Positions 37,873-40,739 of a stretch of DNA of 40,739 nt are shown piece by piece; the stretch's first letter is position 1; each line of letters opens with the position of its first letter. This DNA is from a virus: positions 1 through 40,739 of the IMG/VR virus record IMGVR_UViG_3300025133_000260. The stretch is one strand, 5' to 3'. The notes under the pieces are model-generated. The model worked only from the letters and a program-made list of their open reading frames with translations. It made no database searches and was not told where the DNA came from. A program made the position numbers and the translations under genes.

Positions 37873-38364
37873 ATGAGACGACGACAGCCCGAATTGTTCC
37901 CCGCATCCGCGCTCACGTTTGGGGCGGTAATAGCCCGCAAAACACGGGAAACCGAAGAGGAACAGGACGAACACCAAAACCACTTCGCCGACGGCAGCCC
38001 CAAGCTGAACCACGCGCAGTCACTGCTGACCAAAGCACAGCTGGACGCCATCCCGCCGCTGATGCTCTTCGCCAGGAAAGGGCGGGAGGCGATCGCTCAC
38101 GTCAAATTCTTCGGCGCGGGCTTTACTTGGTTCGCGACCGAGTACGACCCCTCAGAAGGGCTGTTTTTCGGGCTGGTCTACAACGCCGCAATGGCCGACC
38201 AATGCCCCGACGGAGAGTTAGGCTACTTCGCAGCGTCTGAGTTATGCAGCGGCAAACGATCGCGTTGGCTCACGAGCGGCCAGCAGGTAGGCACCCAGAG
38301 CGTCGAACGCGACAACCACTGGGACGCCAAGACACTGCGGGAGATTATCGCCAAAGAACTGTAA
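37873..38364 (+). CDS. DUF2958 protein with N-terminal clamp motif
   Basis: A 163-residue protein starting MRRRQPELFPAS. Residues about 50-150 have LLTKAQLDAIPPLM, VKFFGAGFTWFATEYDP, FFGLVYNAAM and GELGYFAASELCSG, the characteristic order of DUF2958 proteins (vKlF...tW..tEyDp....fGlv.....ELGYF...EL). DUF2958 is frequent on plasmids and phages and has no known function. QPELF at 5-9 fits the QxxLF clamp pattern, but so near the start it may be chance. It is the last boxed gene of the array. Confidence 0.78.
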   Translation: MRRRQPELFPASALTFGAVIARKTRETEEEQDEHQNHFADGSPKLNHAQSLLTKAQLDAIPPLMLFARKGREAIAHVKFFGAGFTWFATEYDPSEGLFFGLVYNAAMADQCPDGELGYFAASELCSGKRSRWLTSGQQVGTQSVERDNHWDAKTLREIIAKEL

Positions 38365-38386
38365 CCCAGGGCGATAGACCGAACGC

Positions 38387-38409
38387 GGCGCCCTCACCGG
38401 GAGGGCGTC
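38387..38409 (+). promoter_or_regulatory. Intergenic stem-loop
   Basis: GGCGCCCTC with GAGGGCGTC, nine pairs including one G-U, around a five-base ACCGG loop. Confidence 0.55.
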
Positions 38410-38441
38410 GAATCGGCTTATTTCTCGCGTGGAGCGATTCA

Positions 38442-38609
38442 ATGATCGAAAACGGGAACGGCGACGGCGACGGCGACAAGCGCGTGACGCCGGAAGGGCT
38501 GATACTGATCCTACGCACGGCGGCGATTGCAGCCGACAAGCTGGGATTCGAGGACGTTTATGCGGGTCTGGCCGAGATGATCCAGACTATCGACAAGCTA
38601 AAAGGTTAA
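38442..38609 (+). CDS. Small acidic hypothetical protein
   Basis: A 55-residue protein starting MIENGNGDGDGD. GGAGCGATTCA precedes the ATG at 38442; it does not have the GAAACG box. The Asn/Gly/Asp-rich start, from a GGCGAC repeat, is followed by helices (PEGLILILRTAAIAADKL, VYAGLAEMIQTIDKLK). No family recognised. It is followed by a hairpin and then the integrase. Confidence 0.6.
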   Translation: MIENGNGDGDGDKRVTPEGLILILRTAAIAADKLGFEDVYAGLAEMIQTIDKLKG

Positions 38610-38616
38610 ACTGACG

Positions 38617-38646
38617 AAGCCGCCGGGCATGCACTCCCGGCGGCTT
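38617..38646. terminator. Hairpin between early array and integrase
   Basis: AAGCCGCCGGG with CCCGGCGGCTT, 11 bp perfect, with an 8-base loop. No T run follows, so it may be a weak terminator or an mRNA-stabilising hairpin. Confidence 0.45.
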
Positions 38647-38677
38647 CCACCATGAACGCTAATTAGGAGCCTTCACG

Positions 38678-40486
38678 ATGATTACTGATTCTAAACGGCG
38701 GGACGCCCGCCGCAAGCGCGTCATTCTCTATTTGAGGATGAGTAGCGACCAACAAGACACGTCGATCGACATTCAGCGCCAGCGATTGCAAGATCGGCTG
38801 GCGAAAGAGAATGTTGAAATTGTTGGCGAATATGTCGACGAGGGGTGCAAGGGCTGGGACGATCGCCGGCAGCACGAACTCGCCTTGAAAGCCATTGAGC
38901 GAGGCGAAGCTGACGCGGTCGCCGTTTATCAACAGTCGCGATTCACTCGCAAAAAGCCGCTCAAAGCAATGGCGGACTTCGCCCGACTCGAAGAGGTCGG
39001 CGCCGAGTTTTTCACCATCGACAACGGTTGGGTATCACTCGACGATATTGGCGGGCTGGTGGGTGTCATGGTCAAAAGCCATCAGGACCACCAGTTTTGC
39101 CACGACCTCAGCGCGCTAGTCTATGACGGCCATAGGGACGTTGCCGAGAAGGGCTTGCACGTCACGGGGCGCCCGCCGTTGGGACTGGCCGTCAATGATG
39201 ATCGGCAATATATCCTGGGTCCAACCGAGGAACGACGTTTAGTCAGAACGATCTTTGATCTTTACGAGCGGTTGGGTTCGCTGCGCCAACTCGTGATTGA
39301 GTTGAACGGACGAGGCAAGCGGACCCGTGACGGCGCGAAATGGTCGCGAGCCACTGTCGAGCGGCTATTGAAAAACCCCAAGCTGAAGGGCGTCTATGTT
39401 TGGGGCGCCGAGGCGAACCCCAAGCGCGAGAATCGCAAGTTTCGCAAACGGCGGGAGCCGATCTTGAAGCGGACTAATCATCCGGCTGTCATCGAGCCTA
39501 AGCAGTTCGATCGTGTGCAACGCAAACTGACCCGCAACAAACGCCAAACGACGCCCAGCGGCGCACGCAAACTATTCACGATGACGGGACTTGCACGCTG
39601 TGGATACTGCGGCGCCGCGATGCATGGAACCTCACTCCGCAACCAGCTGAAGTCGCTGCGGTATGCTTGCCGTCGCCACGGCAGTGAGGGGAGTTGCCCC
39701 GGCTGCGACCACAGCAATTCTGTTCGCCAGGGCGACCTACTAGATGTCGTGATTACGCTGCTGGAAGCCCACTTCTTGAGCCCTGATCGACTGGACGCGT
39801 ACCGCGAACGGGCGCTGGAATTCCTCCAAGCCGAGTTCGTCGACCCCAAGGAATTGAAGGCGCGAGCCGTCCGACTCAAAACTCAGGTCCGGCGCGCAAG
39901 GGAAGAATACGAAGACTTAGTCGAGGAATCAGACGACCGCGACGAGGTGCGCAGTGCCCGCCAGCGATGGCGCAATAAGAAGCAAGAATTGGCCGAGGCA
40001 ACGGCGATGCTAGAAAGCGGCTGCATCGACGAAGCCGAAATCGAATCCCAGGTGGACGCCGAGTTGGCCGAAATGACGGCGGACTATTCCGAGATACGCC
40101 GAGCGTTCGACGAGGAAGACACCGAATCACTGCGACGGCTATTCGCTGACTTGATCGCCGACGAGGGGCTGCGCGTATGGGCTGGCCACGACGGCGACGC
40201 CCCAAAGGGCTCGCAATACTGGATTGAAAAGGTGGAAGTCGACTTAAAGTCGCGGTCAGACTTGTCCCAGTCAATCACTTCGCCGGGACAAGTCTGGACA
40301 CTGAGTGTCACGCCGGAACGACTGCTAGGCAGTGACGATGTCATCGAGATTCTGGACGTGTCGCGGCGGACGTTTGCCCGCTGGATGGAACGCGGCTGGC
40401 TGTCGCCCGTCGAGCGTCGGCAGACCGGGCGCCCGCTCAAATTCCGACACGCCGAGGTTATGGAGGCTGCACGGCTGCACGGCTAA
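38678..40486 (+). CDS. Large serine integrase with C-terminal winged-helix fusion
   Basis: A 602-residue protein starting MITDSKRRDA, with AGGAG 9 bases upstream. The catalytic domain has YLRMSSDQQ (S22 nucleophile), SRFTRKKP (R88 and R91) and GVMVKSHQDHQ. The recombinase domain follows with GRPPLGLAV, and a zinc ribbon with CGYC, CRR and CPGCD at about 309-347. A long coiled coil (about 380-470) completes the usual layout. The last 54 residues (SDDVIEILDVSRRTFARWME, then GRPLKFRHAEVMEAARL) form a MerR/excisionase-like winged helix, absent from typical large serine integrases. It integrates or excises the phage at att sites. It may contain its own directionality control. Confidence 0.88.
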   Translation: MITDSKRRDARRKRVILYLRMSSDQQDTSIDIQRQRLQDRLAKENVEIVGEYVDEGCKGWDDRRQHELALKAIERGEADAVAVYQQSRFTRKKPLKAMADFARLEEVGAEFFTIDNGWVSLDDIGGLVGVMVKSHQDHQFCHDLSALVYDGHRDVAEKGLHVTGRPPLGLAVNDDRQYILGPTEERRLVRTIFDLYERLGSLRQLVIELNGRGKRTRDGAKWSRATVERLLKNPKLKGVYVWGAEANPKRENRKFRKRREPILKRTNHPAVIEPKQFDRVQRKLTRNKRQTTPSGARKLFTMTGLARCGYCGAAMHGTSLRNQLKSLRYACRRHGSEGSCPGCDHSNSVRQGDLLDVVITLLEAHFLSPDRLDAYRERALEFLQAEFVDPKELKARAVRLKTQVRRAREEYEDLVEESDDRDEVRSARQRWRNKKQELAEATAMLESGCIDEAEIESQVDAELAEMTADYSEIRRAFDEEDTESLRRLFADLIADEGLRVWAGHDGDAPKGSQYWIEKVEVDLKSRSDLSQSITSPGQVWTLSVTPERLLGSDDVIEILDVSRRTFARWMERGWLSPVERRQTGRPLKFRHAEVMEAARLHG

Positions 40487-40498
40487 CGACCAGCCGCA

Positions 40499-40557
40499 CC
40501 CAGCCCCCAGGTATGCCCCAGGTATGCCCCAGCGGGCTGGGACCGATTGGCCGTTTT
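40499..40557 (+). terminator. Terminator-like hairpin after the integrase
   Basis: CCCAGCCC pairs with GGGCTGGG, 8 bp, around a 27-base loop that contains two 11-base repeats (CCCCAGGTATG at 40505 and 40516). A short T run (CGTTTTCC) follows. The terminator role is moderate. Confidence 0.45.
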
Positions 40558-40589
40558 CCTAATGGACGGAATCACATCCGTGACCTAGA

Positions 40590-40739
40590 ATGAGGACTCG
40601 ACTCGTGACTGAACTCGTGACCCCCCAGATCCACAAACTGAGACGCCGCCACCGATCCGTGAACGGCGGGAGGAAACTGGGCTACGTCCTTTTCCCCACC
40701 GGCTTGCCCGACGTGCGCTGGATGGGACCGTACGACAGC
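40590..40739 (+). CDS. Start of a rightward gene cut by window edge
   Basis: An open frame from an ATG at 40590 to the edge, 50 codons with no stop, beginning MRTRLVTELV. A GTG at 40605 (MTELVTPQIH) is preceded by GAGGACTCGA and may be the true start. The sequence LRRRHRSVNGGRKLGYVLF is basic and then globular, followed by GLPDVRWMGPYD. Function unknown. It shows the coding strand continues rightward after the integrase. Confidence 0.5.
   Translation, partial: MRTRLVTELVTPQIHKLRRRHRSVNGGRKLGYVLFPTGLPDVRWMGPYDS
40597..40610 (+). repeat. 14-bp repeat shared with 23517-23530
   Basis: CTCGACTCGTGACT in the same orientation as the copy at 23517-23530, with a second TCGTGAC four bases later. It overlaps the GTG start candidate of the right-edge gene. 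Confidence 0.4.

Noticed and set aside
30384-38409. Integron cassette array with attC sites
   Set aside because: The stem-loops do not have the R'' and R' box sequences (RYYYAAC, GTTRRRY), no tyrosine integron integrase is present, and the strong conservation lies at gene starts.
1-40739. tRNA genes
   Set aside because: No cloverleaf-like sequence with a T-arm GTTCGA context and CCA-ready acceptor was noticed by eye. A tRNAscan run would be decisive.

Overview
The window looks like most of the genome of a temperate, tailed dsDNA phage or prophage of a planctomycete (probably the Pirellulales side). It is GC-rich and tightly packed. The virion genes form one leftward block and the control, recombination and early genes mostly run rightward. 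The host guess rests on a DUF1580-type protein (21554-21829), a small protein with an FFGGPWH motif (23529-23798), short secreted proteins rich in Lys/Arg or Tyr, and clamp-loader-like and excisionase-like proteins of kinds I associate with planctomycetes. No search was run. Both window edges cut open genes.

Leftward late block, 21411 down to 1, in transcription order: scaffold-like protein, HK97-fold major capsid protein, two small head proteins, a strong terminator (17922-17960), a zinc-finger candidate small terminase, large terminase, a small HTH protein, portal with a long C-terminal coiled coil, head decoration and connector proteins, tail terminator-like protein, tail tube protein, and tail assembly chaperones joined by a -1 frameshift (A AAA AAC at 8976-8982). 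Then come an acidic Pro-rich protein in the tape-measure slot, beta-rich tail-tip proteins, a hub-like protein, three tandem paralogous tail-tip proteins, and an open Pro/Gln-rich protein at the left edge. Many genes overlap by 1-4 bases (ATGA, TAATG), so translational coupling is likely.

Central control region, 21480-28600: a DUF1580 excisionase-like protein, a 44-residue basic protein, a serine recombinase with an N-terminal zinc finger, an excisionase-like 78-residue protein, a protein with a papain/transglutaminase-like Cys-His-Asp pattern, and an HTH regulator with a palindrome just upstream. A leftward lysis-like cassette follows (holin, membrane coiled-coil protein, secreted protein), then a secreted Lys-rich protein. 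The region ends with a promoter-operator and an apparent 67-nt small RNA or attenuator (27636-27756).

Rightward early block, 28600-38610: arrays of 11-bp phased repeats around an AT-rich patch look like an origin. They lead into a clamp-loader-like AAA+ protein and then about 16 small genes. Nearly every gene starts with the same box (CACACGTACCCCTACC, then AGGAGTTGAAACG, then ATG). Most gaps also carry a stem-loop whose arms differ in sequence but stay paired. This resembles the start-associated sequences (SAS/ESAS) of cluster K mycobacteriophages, in an unrelated phage and host. Four of these proteins carry QxxLF sliding-clamp-type motifs at a terminus; two of them are a PAPS-reductase-like ATP pyrophosphatase and its neighbour, a DUF6884-like protein. 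The block ends with a large serine integrase (38678-40486) fused to a C-terminal MerR/excisionase-like winged helix.
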